NCBI RefSeq assembly: GCF_014596515.1
Contig: NZ_MSJQ01000049.1
Span: 1-55,096, forward strand
DNA: 55,096 nt
Direction of reading: 5' to 3'
DNA from: Streptomyces sp. CBMA156
GTDB taxonomy: Bacteria > Actinomycetota > Actinomycetes > Streptomycetales > Streptomycetaceae
Position numbers and translations under genes: made by a program. Every line of letters begins with the position of its first letter. Positions within the stretch are counted from its first letter, which is position 1. Shown piece after piece: positions 7,724 to 18,403 of this stretch. A model generated the notes under the pieces. That model was given only the letters and a program-made list of their open reading frames with translations, searched no databases and was not told the DNA's origin.

Positions 7724-9556
7724 ATGTCCAGCGCCATCACCACTGCGGCCGTCACGGCCGAACCCGAGCCGCCTGATACCGGTACGGGCGACGAACGGCA
7801 CCGGCTCAGCGCGCTCGGTGGGCTGGCCGCGCTCTCGCTGGACGCCATGGCCTCGGTCGCGTACGGGCCGGAGTCGATCGTGCTGGTGCTGGCCGCCGCC
7901 GGTGCGTACGGGCTGGGTTTCACACTGCCGGTCACCGCGGCGATCGCCGTGCTGCTGGCGGTGCTGGTCGCCTCCTACCGGCAGGTGATCGCGGCGTTCC
8001 CGGACGGCGGCGGCTCCTACGCGGTGGCCAAGGCGCACCTGGGCCGCAGGACCGCGCTGACCGCGGCCGCCTCGCTGGTCGTCGACTACGTCCTGAACGT
8101 CGCGGTATCCGTCACGGCCGGCGTGGCCGCGCTCACCTCGGCCGTACCCGGCCTGTTCGGCGACCGGGTCTGGCTCTGCCTGGGGGTGCTGGCGCTGGTC
8201 ACCGCGGTGAACCTGCGCGGGATCGCCGAGTCGGCGCGCTGGTTCATGGCGCCGACGGCCGTCTTCGTCCTCTCCATCCTGACGATCATCGTGGCCGGCC
8301 TGCTCCGGGACGCCCCGGCCAGCACCGCGGCCGCCGCCGGCCACGCCTCGACGCTCGCCGAGAACGCCACCACCGTCGGCGCGCTGCTGCTGCTCAAGGC
8401 CTTCGCGGCCGGCTGTTCCGCGCTGACCGGGGTGGAGGCGGTGGCCAACGCCGTCCCCTCCTTCCGCACCCCGCGGGTCAGGCGCGCGCAGCACACCGAG
8501 GTCGCGCTCGGCGCCCTGCTCGGCGTGATGCTGATCGGGCTGGCCGTGCTGATCGGGCGCTTCCACCTCCAGCCGGTGGAGGGCGTCACCGTGCTCGCCC
8601 AGCTCGCCGACGCCTCGCTCGGCCACGGCTTCGGCTTCTACGTCGTCCAGTTCGCCACCGTGGTGCTGCTCGGGCTGGCCGCCAACACCTCCTTCGGCGG
8701 GCTGCCGGTGCTGCTCGACCTGCTCGCCAGGGACAACCACCTCCCGCACCTGTTCGCGCTGCGCGCCGACCGCCAGGTGTACCGGTACGGCGTGCTGTTC
8801 CTGGCAGGGGTGTCGGCGGCGCTGCTGGTCGGCTCCGGCGGGGACGTCAACAGCCTGGTGCCGCTGTTCTCGATCGGCGTGTTCGTCGGCTTCACCATCT
8901 GCCAGGTCGGCATGGTCCGGCACTGGCTGCTGCACCGGCCCTCCGGCTGGCGGTGGAAGTCCGCGCTGAACGGTTTCGGCGCGCTGCTCACCGGCGTCGC
9001 GGCGCTGGTCGTCACCGGCACCAAGTTCACCGAGGGCGCCTGGGGCATCGTGGTGGCCCTGCCGCTGCTGGTGCTGCTGTTCGAGGCGGTCCACCGCAGC
9101 TACGCGCGGATCGGCGAGCGGCTGGAACTCGGCCGGGTGCCGGGACCGGTGACCAGGCAGCGCAGCCTGGTCGTCGTCCCGGTGACCGCGATCACCCGGC
9201 TGACCAGGGACGGCCTGTCGGCGGCGCTCTCGCTCGGCGACGAGGTCATGGCGGTGACCGTGGTGTACGAGCCGGCCGCGGCCGAGGCGCTGCGCCGGGA
9301 CTGGGAGCTGTGGCAGCCGGGCGTGCCGCTGGTGGAGCTCCCGGACGGGCACCGCCGGCTGGGCCGGCCGATCGCGGACTTCGTCAACGAGCTGGGGGCG
9401 GAGCACGCCTACGACCGGCTGACCGTGCTGATCCCCGAGGTGGAGCCGGCCCGCTGGTGGCAGCGGGCGCTCCAGAACCGGCGCGGCGCCGTGATCGACC
9501 GTGCCCTGCGCCGGCACACCGACGCGGTGGTCTGCCGGCTGCGCATGCGGATGTGA
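7724..9556 (+). CDS. kimA: KimA-like potassium importer (APC superfamily)
   Basis: A 610-residue membrane protein with about 12 hydrophobic helices in the first 455 residues and a cytoplasmic C-terminal domain of about 150. It matches my recollection of Bacillus KimA (YdaO, 607 residues) along its whole length: SLDAMASVAYGPE, ASYRQVIAAFPDGGGSYAVAK, AFAAGCSALTGVEAVANAVPSF, LAANTSFGGLPVLL and the C-terminal SLVVVPVTAITRLTRDGLSAALSLGDEVMAV region. KimA imports K+ with protons and is inhibited by c-di-AMP in Firmicutes. The neighbouring kdp operon supports the potassium role over a generic amino-acid permease. The start ATG at 7724 has a weak GGAGG upstream (7712-7716). GTCA boxes in front of it suggest coregulation with kdp. 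Confidence 0.8.
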   Translation: MSSAITTAAVTAEPEPPDTGTGDERHRLSALGGLAALSLDAMASVAYGPESIVLVLAAAGAYGLGFTLPVTAAIAVLLAVLVASYRQVIAAFPDGGGSYAVAKAHLGRRTALTAAASLVVDYVLNVAVSVTAGVAALTSAVPGLFGDRVWLCLGVLALVTAVNLRGIAESARWFMAPTAVFVLSILTIIVAGLLRDAPASTAAAAGHASTLAENATTVGALLLLKAFAAGCSALTGVEAVANAVPSFRTPRVRRAQHTEVALGALLGVMLIGLAVLIGRFHLQPVEGVTVLAQLADASLGHGFGFYVVQFATVVLLGLAANTSFGGLPVLLDLLARDNHLPHLFALRADRQVYRYGVLFLAGVSAALLVGSGGDVNSLVPLFSIGVFVGFTICQVGMVRHWLLHRPSGWRWKSALNGFGALLTGVAALVVTGTKFTEGAWGIVVALPLLVLLFEAVHRSYARIGERLELGRVPGPVTRQRSLVVVPVTAITRLTRDGLSAALSLGDEVMAVTVVYEPAAAEALRRDWELWQPGVPLVELPDGHRRLGRPIADFVNELGAEHAYDRLTVLIPEVEPARWWQRALQNRRGAVIDRALRRHTDAVVCRLRMRM

Positions 9557-9594
9557 CCACGGTCGGTGACCACGATCGGTGACAGCGTCGGTGA
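9557..9594. repeat. 13-bp degenerate tandem repeat after kimA
   Basis: CCACGGTCGGTGA, CCACGATCGGTGA and a 12-bp variant CAGCGTCGGTGA follow each other directly after the kimA stop. The following 200 bp (to 9800) contain a hairpin and C-rich low-complexity sequence and no gene. Confidence 0.55.
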
Positions 9595-9626
9595 CCACCA
9601 CGAAAGGCACCCGACAGGCCCCGGAC

Positions 9627-9657
9627 GGCCCCGGGCGGCAGCCCGCCGCCCGGGGCC
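9627..9657 (+). terminator. Terminator hairpin of kimA
   Basis: A perfect 13-bp stem (9627-9639 with 9645-9657) with a 5-nt loop. It lacks a long U tract, as is common in Streptomyces. Confidence 0.65.
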
Positions 9658-9800
9658 CGCGGCTTTCCTGGCGACGGCGCGGACCACGGCCACCGCCCGC
9701 GCCCAGACCCGCACCCCGGCGCGGACCACCACCCGCACCCCAGCGCGCACCCCGGCCGGATCTCGGCCCGATCACGACGGTCTCGGTCCGGTGAAGCGCC

Positions 9801-9860
9801 CGTCAACGTCGCGTCAACGTCGCGCTGTCACCCGTATGGACGGCGTCAGGGCCTCATAAC
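9801..9860 (+). promoter_or_regulatory. GTCA-box array and promoter region of the kdp operon
   Basis: CGTCAACGTCG is tandemly repeated at 9801-9811 and 9812-9822. A further GTCA lies at 9827-9830, and GGCGTCAGGGCC at 9842-9853 places its GTCA exactly 32 bp after the second tandem copy. CATAAC (9855-9860) is a possible -10. Tandem 11-bp half-sites are typical of OmpR/KdpE-type response regulators. Direct control by KdpE is inferred from location. Confidence 0.55.
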
Positions 9861-9964
9861 GCGCCTCTGACGGCTGCTTTGCTGCATCTGCCGGTCGTCC
9901 GCCGGCGCCGCGCGTGCCCTCGGGCCCTGGTCGCGGCATCTCCCGAACCGCTCTGGTGGAGCCC

Positions 9965-10048
9965 ATGTCCGATCTCATCTACGTCGGTGTCACGGTCGCC
10001 GTGTTCGCCGTCATCGCCCTGATCGCGCGGGGGGTGGAGAAGCTGTGA
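9965..10048 (+). CDS. 27-residue single-pass membrane protein upstream of kdpF
   Basis: ATG at 9965 to TGA at 10046-10048, preceded by GGTGGAG. The product is one hydrophobic helix (YVGVTVAVFAVIALIA) with an acidic start and a basic end (RGVEKL), very like KdpF in size and layout but not in sequence. Its stop overlaps the kdpF GTG start by four bases, the arrangement of translationally coupled subunits, and third positions are strongly G/C. I recall comparable short ORFs ahead of kdpF in some other kdp operons. A role as an accessory KdpFABC subunit or regulator is inferred only. Such ORFs are usually missed by gene callers. Confidence 0.6.
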   Translation: MSDLIYVGVTVAVFAVIALIARGVEKL

Positions 10049-10134
10049 GCGTCGAGAACATCGCTGGTCTGATCGTGGCCGTCGCCCTCGTCGGCTATCT
10101 CGTCGTGGCGCTGATCTTCCCGGAGAAGTTCTGA
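10045..10134 (+). CDS. kdpF: K+-transporting ATPase KdpFABC, subunit KdpF
   Basis: A 29-residue single-helix peptide ending in IFPEKF, the conserved KdpF C-terminus ((L/I)xxPExF). KdpF binds at the KdpA-KdpB lipid-facing interface and stabilises the complex. GTG at 10045 overlaps the stop of the preceding 27-residue ORF, and ATG of kdpA begins one base after its TGA, so all three are translationally coupled. Confidence 0.9.
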   Translation: MSVENIAGLIVAVALVGYLVVALIFPEKF

Positions 10135-10135
10135 C

Positions 10136-11799
10136 ATGGGATCCACTCTCGCGGGCTGGCTCCAGGCCGTCGCCCTCGTCGGCGCGCTGGCCCTGTGCTA
10201 CCGCCCCCTCGGCGACTACATCGCCAAGCTCCTCACCTCCGCCAAGCACCTCAGAGTCGAACGCGGCGTCTACAAGCTGATCGGCGTCGACGGCGACGCC
10301 GATCAGCGCTGGCCGGTCTACCTCCGCTCGGTGCTGGCCTTCTCGGCCGTCTCCGTCCTCTTCCTCTACGGTCTGATCCGCCTCCAGGGCCACCTGCTGC
10401 TGAACCTGGGTGTTCCGCAGATGGAGGGCCACCAGGCCTGGAACACCGCGATCTCGTTCGTCGCCAACACCAACTGGCAGTCCTACGGCGGCGAGTCCGC
10501 GATGGGCCAGGTGGCGCAGATGGCGGGCCTGGCGGTGCAGAACTTCGTCTCCGCCGCCGTCGGCATCTCCGTCGTCGCCGCGCTGGTCCGGGGCTTCACC
10601 CGCAACAGGACCGACCGGGTCGGCAACTTCTGGGTGGACCTCACCCGGATCAACCTGCGCCTGCTGCTGCCGGTCTCGATCGTCTTCGCCCTGGTCCTGG
10701 CCGCCAACGGCGTGATCCAGAACTTCCACGGTTTCCACGAGGTCACCACCCTCGCGGGCGAGGTGCAGAAGATCCCGGGCGGCCCGGTGGCCTCCCAGGA
10801 GGTCATCAAGCTGCTCGGCACCAACGGCGGCGGCTTCTTCAACGCCAACTCGGCGCACCCGTTCGAGAACCCGACCGGTTTCACCAACCTGGTCGAGATC
10901 TTCCTGATCCTGGTGATCCCGTTCGCGCTGCCGCGGACCTTCGGCCGGATGGTCGGGGACAACCGCCAGGGCTACGCGATCGTCGCCGTGATGGGCCTGT
11001 TCTGGATCGCCTCGACGGCCCTGCTGACCCTCGCCGAGTCCCAGCACCACGGCAGCGCGCTCCAGGCCGCGGGCGCCGCGATGGAGGGCAAGGAGCAGCG
11101 CTTCGGCATCGCCGCCAGCTCGCTGTTCGCCGCCTCGACGACGCTGACCTCGACCGGTGCGGTGAACTCCTTCCACGACTCGTACACGCCGTTCGGCGGC
11201 GGGCTGACGGTCTTCAACATGATGCTGGGCGAGATCGCGCCCGGCGGTGTGGGCTCCGGCCTGTACGGCATGCTGGTGCTGGCGGTCGTCGCGGTGTTCG
11301 TCGCCGGCCTGATGGTCGGCCGCACCCCCGAGTACCTGGGCAAGAAGCTCGGCGGCCGGGAGATGAAGTTCGCCTCGCTGTACATCCTCACCACGCCGAC
11401 GATCGTGCTGGTCGGCACGGGCGTGGCGATGGCGCTGCCGGGCGAGCGGGCCGGGATGCTCAACTCGGGTGCCCACGGCTTCTCCGAGGTGCTGTACGCC
11501 TTCACCTCCGCCTCCAACAACAACGGCTCGGCCTTCGGCGGCATCACCGTCAACACCGACTGGTACGACACGGCGCTCGGCCTGGCGATGATCTTCGGCC
11601 GGCTGCTGCCGATCGTCTTCGTCCTGGCGCTGGCCGGCGCGCTCGCCCAGCAGCAGCCGGTCCCGGCCACCCCGGGCACCCTGCCCACCCACAAGCCGCT
11701 GTTCGTGGGCCTGCTGTCGGGCGTGATCCTGATCGTCGTCGGCCTCACCTACTTCCCGGCCCTGGCTCTCGGGCCGATCGCGGAAGGTCTCTCCTCCTG

Positions 11800-11800
<1 letters not shown>
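10136..11800 (+). CDS. kdpA: K+-transporting ATPase KdpFABC, channel-like subunit KdpA
   Basis: A 554-residue polytopic membrane protein, the K+-selective subunit of the high-affinity Kdp pump. It belongs to the superfamily of K+ transporters with four pore loops. Visible signatures include [15 protein letters not shown] (about residues 104-118), the selectivity-filter segment [19 protein letters not shown] (about 227-245), [19 protein letters not shown] and the last pore loop [14 protein letters not shown]. Length agrees with the family. The ribosome-binding site GGAGAAG lies within the end of kdpF. Its stop overlaps the kdpB start (TGATG). Confidence 0.97.
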
Positions 11801-13983
<2,183 letters not shown>

Positions 13984-14002
13984 CGGGGAAGGAGAGAAAA
14001 CC

Positions 14003-14638
14003 ATGTCCAAGCCCCTGCCGACCGCCGTGCGGACCCACTTCACGGCCCTGCGAGCACTCCTGGTGCTGACCGTGATCCTCGGGATCGCGTACCCGCTGCT
14101 GGTCACCGGCATCTCCCAGGTTGCCTTCACCGACAAGGCGAACGGCTCACCGGTCAAGGCCGACGGGAGGGAGGTCGGCTCCAGCCTGATCGGCCAGAGC
14201 TTCGACCTCCCGAAGACCGACCCCGGCGACCCGGAGGAGGAGGCCAGGCCGGACCCGAAGTGGTTCCAGCCCCGTCCCTCCGCGGCCGGGACCGGCTACG
14301 ACGCGTCCTCCTCCGGCGCGAGCAACCTCGGCCCGAACAGCGAGGACCTGCTGAAGGCCGTCGAGGACCGCCGCGCCGCCGTCGCCGCGTTCGACGGCGT
14401 CGACCCGGCGAGCGTGCCGGCCGACGCGCTGACCGCCTCCGGCTCCGGCCTCGACCCGCACATCTCCGTCGCGTACGCCAAGGAGCAGGTGAACCGGGTC
14501 GCCAGGAACCGCGACCTGCCAGTGGAGACGGTGAACAAGCTCGTCGACGAGTCCACCGAGAGCCGCTCGCTCGGCTTCCTCGGCGCCGAGGGCGTCAACG
14601 TCCTCCTGCTCAACAAGGCGCTCAGCGAGCAGAAGTGA
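14003..14638 (+). CDS. kdpC: K+-transporting ATPase KdpFABC, subunit KdpC
   Basis: A 211-residue protein with one N-terminal membrane helix (ALLVLTVILGIAYPLLVTGI, about residues 15-34) and an extracellular domain. It has the KdpC signatures GSSLIGQSF, WFQPRPSA, SGASNLGPNS, ASGSGLDPHIS and ARNRDLP. KdpC is thought to stabilise the complex and raise ATP affinity. ATG at 14003 follows GGGAAGGAGAG. It is the fourth gene of the kdpFABC unit, followed after 80 bp by kdpD. Confidence 0.96.
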   Translation: MSKPLPTAVRTHFTALRALLVLTVILGIAYPLLVTGISQVAFTDKANGSPVKADGREVGSSLIGQSFDLPKTDPGDPEEEARPDPKWFQPRPSAAGTGYDASSSGASNLGPNSEDLLKAVEDRRAAVAAFDGVDPASVPADALTASGSGLDPHISVAYAKEQVNRVARNRDLPVETVNKLVDESTESRSLGFLGAEGVNVLLLNKALSEQK

Positions 14639-14718
14639 CATCACCTCAAATGTGTGGGTGACCGGGCCGGCCCGCGTCCGCAGACGTGCACCGCCTCCCG
14701 ATGGAAAGAGCAGCGCCC

Positions 14719-17394
14719 ATGGCCCGCGACCTCACCCCCGGCACCGGAATCCGCGGCGGCCGGCTGAGGGTGTACCTCGGCTCCGCGCCGGGGGTCGGCA
14801 AGACCTACCGGATGCTGGACGAGGCCCGGCGCAGACAGGAGCGCGGGGTCGATGTCGTGGTCGGGTTCATCGAGTGCCACGGCCGGCGCCGCACCGAGGC
14901 CATGCTGGCCGGCCTGGAGGTCCTGCCGCGAGCCCACCGCTCCTACCGGGACGCCGAGTTCGAGGAGATGGACCTCGACGGCGTGCTCGCCCGCCACCCG
15001 GCCGTCGTGCTGGTGGACGAGCTGGCGCACACCAACATCCCCGGCGGCCGGCACGCCAAGCGCTGGCAGGACGTCGAGGAACTGCTCGCCGCCGGGATCG
15101 ACGTCATCACCACCGTCAACATCCAGCACCTGGAATCGCTGAACGACGTCGTCCGGAAGATCACCGGCATCCCGCAGCGCGAGACCGTCCCGGACGAGGT
15201 GGTCCGCCGGGCCGACCAGATCGAACTCGTCGACATGGCCCCGCAGGCCCTGCGCCGCCGGATGGCCCACGGCAACGTCTACAAGGCGGAGAAGGTGGAC
15301 GCCGCGCTCTCCAACTACTTCCGGGTCGGCAACCTGACCGCCCTGCGCGAACTCGCCCTGCTCTGGGTGGCCGGGCGGGTGGACGAGGGCCTGCGCGACT
15401 ACCGGGCCAGCCACAACATCGACCGGGTCTGGGAGACCCGCGAGCGGGTCGTGGTCGCCCTCACCGGCGGCCCCGAGGGCGAGACCCTGATCCGCCGCGG
15501 CGCCCGGATCTCCGACCGGACGGCCGGCGGCGAACTGCTGGCCGTCCACGTCTCCCGCAGCGACGGCCTGGCCGGCGCCTCCTCCGCCGCGCTCGCCCAG
15601 CAGCGGCAGCTGGTGGAGACCCTCGGCGGCAGCTACCACGTGGTGGTCGGCGACGACGTCCCCACCGCGCTGCTCACCTTCGCCCGCGCCCACCACGCCA
15701 CCCAGCTGGTGCTCGGCACCAGCCGCCGCGGCCGGATCAACCGCTTCCTCACCGGCCCCGGTACCGGGCAGACCACCGTGGACGACTCCGAGGACATCGA
15801 CGTCCACATGGTCACCCACGAGTTCACCGGCCGCGGCCGGCTGCCCTCGCTCGGCCGCCGGCACTCCCGGCGCCGCACCATCGCCGGCTACCTGGCCGGC
15901 CTCGCGCTGCCCTGGCTGCTCACCGGCCTGCTCTCGCAGGCCGACCACAGCATCAACCTGACCACCGACGCGCTGATCTTCCAGCTCGGCGTGGTCATCG
16001 TCGCCCTGCTCGGCGGCGCGGTGTCGGCCCTGGTGGCGTCGGTCGTCGCCTCGGTGCTGCTCAACTACTACTTCATCCCGCCGATCCACAGCCTGACCAT
16101 CGGCGAGACCAACAACATCGTCGCCCTGGTGGTCTTCGCCGCCATCGGGCTCACCGTCTCCACCGTGGTCGACCACGCCGGACGGCTCACCAGCCGGGCC
16201 GCCAGGGCCACCGCCGAGGCCGAGACCCTCTCCACCCTGGCCGGCAGCGTGCTGCGCGGCGCCGACGCGCTGCCCGCCCTGCTGGAGAAGTCCAGGACGG
16301 CCTTCGGCATGCGGGCCGTCGCCCTGCTCTCCCGGGCCGACGGCGAGGTGCTCGCGTGCCGGGAGGACGACCCCAGGGGCGACGGCGCCGGGCCGCACGA
16401 GACCACCGAGGTCCCGGTCGGCGCGGACGCCGTCCTGGTGCTCACCGGTCGCCGGCTGCCCGCCGCCGACCAGCGGGTGCTGACCGCCTTCGCCGCCCAC
16501 GTCGCCGCCGCGCTGGAACGCGACCGGCTGGCCGTGGCCGCCGCCGAGGTCGAGCCGATCAAGGCAGCCGACCGGATGCGCACCGCCCTGCTCGCCGCCG
16601 TCAGCCACGACCTGCGCACCCCGCTGGCCGCCGCCCTCGCCTCGGTCGGCTCGCTGCGCAGCCCCGACGTCGAGTTCTCGCCCGAGGACCAGGCCGAACT
16701 CCTCGCCACCGCCGACGAGTCGCTGGTCAAGCTCACCCGGCTGGTCGACAACCTGCTCGACATGAGCCGCCTCCAGGCCGGCGCGCTCACCCTGCACCTC
16801 ACCGTGACCCACCTGGACGAGATCCTGCCCCGGGCGCTCGACAGCCTCCCGGACCCGTACGCCCCGATCCAGCCGCTCGACTTCGACACCGTCCCGCCGG
16901 TGCTCGCCGACCCGCCGCTGCTGGAGCGGGTGCTCGCCAACGTGATCACCAACGCGCTGCGGTACAACGCCCCCGGCGCACCCGTCCTGGTCACCGCCAG
17001 CCACCACGCCGACCAGGTCGAGATCCGGGTGATCGACCGCGGCCCCGGCATCGCCCCGGAGGACCGCGACCGGGTCTTCCTGCCCTTCCAGCGCCTCGGT
17101 GACACCGACAACACCACCGGCGTCGGCCTCGGCCTCGCCCTCTCCCGGGGCCTCGCCGAGGCGATGGGCGGCAGTCTGGAGGTCGAGGACACCCCGGGCG
17201 GCGGCACCACCATGCTGCTCACCCTGCCCGCCGCGGACCCTGCCGCCACCGAGCCCGCTCCCGCCGAGCCCGCTCCCGCCGAACCCACTTCCGTCGAACC
17301 CACTTCCGTCGAACCCACTTCCGTCGAACCCACTTCCGTCGAGCCCACTTCCGTCGAACCCGGAGACCCCGGGGAGGAGCCACCGCATGAGTGA
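14719..17394 (+). CDS. kdpD: Osmosensitive K+-channel histidine kinase KdpD
   Basis: An 891-residue membrane sensor kinase. The N-terminal KdpD domain has a Walker A at residues 21-29 (GSAPGVGKT) and LVDELAHTN. A universal-stress-protein domain (about 245-370) follows; in other bacteria this can bind c-di-AMP. Next come four membrane helices (about 390-500), a GAF-like linker, the dimerisation helix with phospho-acceptor H630 in AAVSHDLRTPLAA, and an ATPase domain with NALRYN, DRGPGI and GVGLGLALSRG. The last about 45 residues are a Pro/Glu/Thr/Ser tail encoded by a DNA repeat. ATG at 14719 is preferred (GGAAAGAG 8 nt before); ATG 14701 and GTG 14686 are alternatives. It acts with kdpE on K+ limitation. 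Confidence 0.95.
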   Translation: MARDLTPGTGIRGGRLRVYLGSAPGVGKTYRMLDEARRRQERGVDVVVGFIECHGRRRTEAMLAGLEVLPRAHRSYRDAEFEEMDLDGVLARHPAVVLVDELAHTNIPGGRHAKRWQDVEELLAAGIDVITTVNIQHLESLNDVVRKITGIPQRETVPDEVVRRADQIELVDMAPQALRRRMAHGNVYKAEKVDAALSNYFRVGNLTALRELALLWVAGRVDEGLRDYRASHNIDRVWETRERVVVALTGGPEGETLIRRGARISDRTAGGELLAVHVSRSDGLAGASSAALAQQRQLVETLGGSYHVVVGDDVPTALLTFARAHHATQLVLGTSRRGRINRFLTGPGTGQTTVDDSEDIDVHMVTHEFTGRGRLPSLGRRHSRRRTIAGYLAGLALPWLLTGLLSQADHSINLTTDALIFQLGVVIVALLGGAVSALVASVVASVLLNYYFIPPIHSLTIGETNNIVALVVFAAIGLTVSTVVDHAGRLTSRAARATAEAETLSTLAGSVLRGADALPALLEKSRTAFGMRAVALLSRADGEVLACREDDPRGDGAGPHETTEVPVGADAVLVLTGRRLPAADQRVLTAFAAHVAAALERDRLAVAAAEVEPIKAADRMRTALLAAVSHDLRTPLAAALASVGSLRSPDVEFSPEDQAELLATADESLVKLTRLVDNLLDMSRLQAGALTLHLTVTHLDEILPRALDSLPDPYAPIQPLDFDTVPPVLADPPLLERVLANVITNALRYNAPGAPVLVTASHHADQVEIRVIDRGPGIAPEDRDRVFLPFQRLGDTDNTTGVGLGLALSRGLAEAMGGSLEVEDTPGGGTTMLLTLPAADPAATEPAPAEPAPAEPTSVEPTSVEPTSVEPTSVEPTSVEPGDPGEEPPHE
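17251..17355. repeat. 15-bp tandem repeat (seven units) at the 3' end of kdpD
   Basis: Two units GAGCCCGCTCCCGCC are followed by five units GARCCCACTTCCGTC, each adding the pentapeptide EPAPA or EPTSV in frame. Copies in the second block are almost identical, which marks recent slippage or amplification. Copy-number change keeps the frame, so tail length may differ between strains. Confidence 0.9.
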
Positions 17395-17469
17395 GCGAAG
17401 CGCGCCCCGCGAAGCGACCGTCGATCGGTGGGGGCATCCCCGGCCGCGGACCGGGGGAGAGGCGGAGGC

Positions 17470-18144
17470 ATGAGCGAGATCCTGGTCGTCGACGACGAGC
17501 CCGCCCTGCTGCGCACCCTGCGGATCAACCTCAGCGCCCGGCAGTACGCCGTCCGCACCGCCGCCAGCGGCGGCGAGGCGCTCGACCGTGCCGCGCACTC
17601 CGTCCCGGACGCCGTCCTGCTCGACCTCGGCCTGCCCGACCTCGACGGGATGGACGTGCTGCGCGGTCTGCGCACCCGCAGCGCGATGCCGATCATCGTG
17701 CTCTCCGGCCGGACCGACGCCGCCGACAAGGTGGGCGCCCTGGACGCGGGGGCCGACGACTACCTCACCAAGCCGTTCCTGATGGACGAACTGCTGGCCC
17801 GGCTGCGCGCCGTGCTGCGCCGGCCGCAGACCGGCCCGCCGCCGGGCCGGCCGGTGATCGGCGACCACACCGTGGACCTCGCGGCCACCACGGTGAACGG
17901 CCCGAACGGCCCGGTCAGGCTCACCCCGACCGAGTGGCGCATCCTCGCCCTGCTGCTCGCCGACCCCGGCCGGCTGGTGCCGGGGAGGCAGATCCTGCGC
18001 GAGGTGTGGGGCCCGGCCCAGGAGGGGCGCGGCAACTACCTGCGGGTCTACTTCGCCGGGCTGCGCCGCAAGCTGGAGCGGGACCCGGCCCGGCCGCGGC
18101 ACCTGATCACCGAGCCGGGGATCGGGTACCGGTACGTGCCGTGA
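17470..18144 (+). CDS. kdpE: Response regulator KdpE (OmpR family)
   Basis: A 224-residue two-component regulator. The receiver domain (1-120) has the acidic pair DDE, phospho-acceptor D52 in LLDLGLPDLDG, and the conserved Lys in LTKPF. The C-terminal winged helix (about 128-222) carries LTPTEWRILALLLADPGRLV and a recognition-helix segment NYLRVYFAGLRRKLE. KdpD phosphorylates it to switch on kdpFABC when K+ is scarce. ATG at 17470 follows GGCGGAGG, and 75 bp separate it from kdpD. Candidate binding arrays (GTCA boxes) lie before kdp, before kimA and downstream of this gene. Confidence 0.95.
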   Translation: MSEILVVDDEPALLRTLRINLSARQYAVRTAASGGEALDRAAHSVPDAVLLDLGLPDLDGMDVLRGLRTRSAMPIIVLSGRTDAADKVGALDAGADDYLTKPFLMDELLARLRAVLRRPQTGPPPGRPVIGDHTVDLAATTVNGPNGPVRLTPTEWRILALLLADPGRLVPGRQILREVWGPAQEGRGNYLRVYFAGLRRKLERDPARPRHLITEPGIGYRYVP

Positions 18145-18191
18145 AGGACTGGTACGTGCCGTGACGGACCGGCGCGCGGTCGTCGGTGCGC

Positions 18192-18257
18192 GCCGTCAAC
18201 GAGCCGTCAACGAGCCGTCAAGAGCGGCTCTCCGGGCGACAGGAGGGCGTCAAGGCC
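18192..18257 (+). promoter_or_regulatory. Third GTCA-box array, downstream of kdpE
   Basis: Three tandem 11-bp units (GCCGTCAACGA twice, then GCCGTCAAGAG) occupy 18192-18224. GGCGTCAAGGCC follows at 18246-18257, its GTCA starting 32 bp after that of the last tandem unit. This copies the geometry of the kdp promoter array (11-bp tandem, then 32 bp). No plus-strand gene follows, and the next gene converges from the right. Confidence 0.5.
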
Positions 18258-18375
18258 GTCCGGTGGCGGTGCTTCGCGGGCGTAGCGTCGGTGGTGAAGG
18301 AGCGGGCCCTGCTCCGTGTGGGGGAGGTCTGGGGCCGCTCCGGCCGCCGTCCACGGACGGCCAGCAGGTGGGGGA

Positions 18376-18403
18376 GGGGCGCGCGACATCCGTCGCGCGC
18401 CCC
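18376..18403. terminator. Terminator hairpin between kdpE and the amidohydrolase
   Basis: A perfect 12-bp stem (18376-18387 with 18392-18403) around ATCC, between two converging genes. It could end kdpDE transcripts, a small RNA, and the opposing gene. Confidence 0.7.

Noticed and set aside
9660..9800. C-rich sequence with CCCGCACCCC-like repeats as a possible array or CRISPR
   Set aside because: Units are short and irregular without spacers; it is low-complexity intergenic DNA.
10195..11799. In-frame upstream extension of kdpB through kdpA
   Set aside because: This is frame shadow of kdpA; KdpB begins at the ATG overlapping the kdpA stop, with family homology beginning shortly after.
17395..17469. 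Short peptide starting at the ATG overlapping the kdpD end
   Set aside because: The ATGAGTGAG resembles a gene start but leads into an Arg/Gly-rich stretch common in Streptomyces intergenic DNA and has no supporting ribosome-binding site.
14641..18102. 1153-codon minus-strand frame opposite kdpDE
   Set aside because: Antisense shadow; the plus strand has unambiguous KdpD and KdpE motifs in the same interval.
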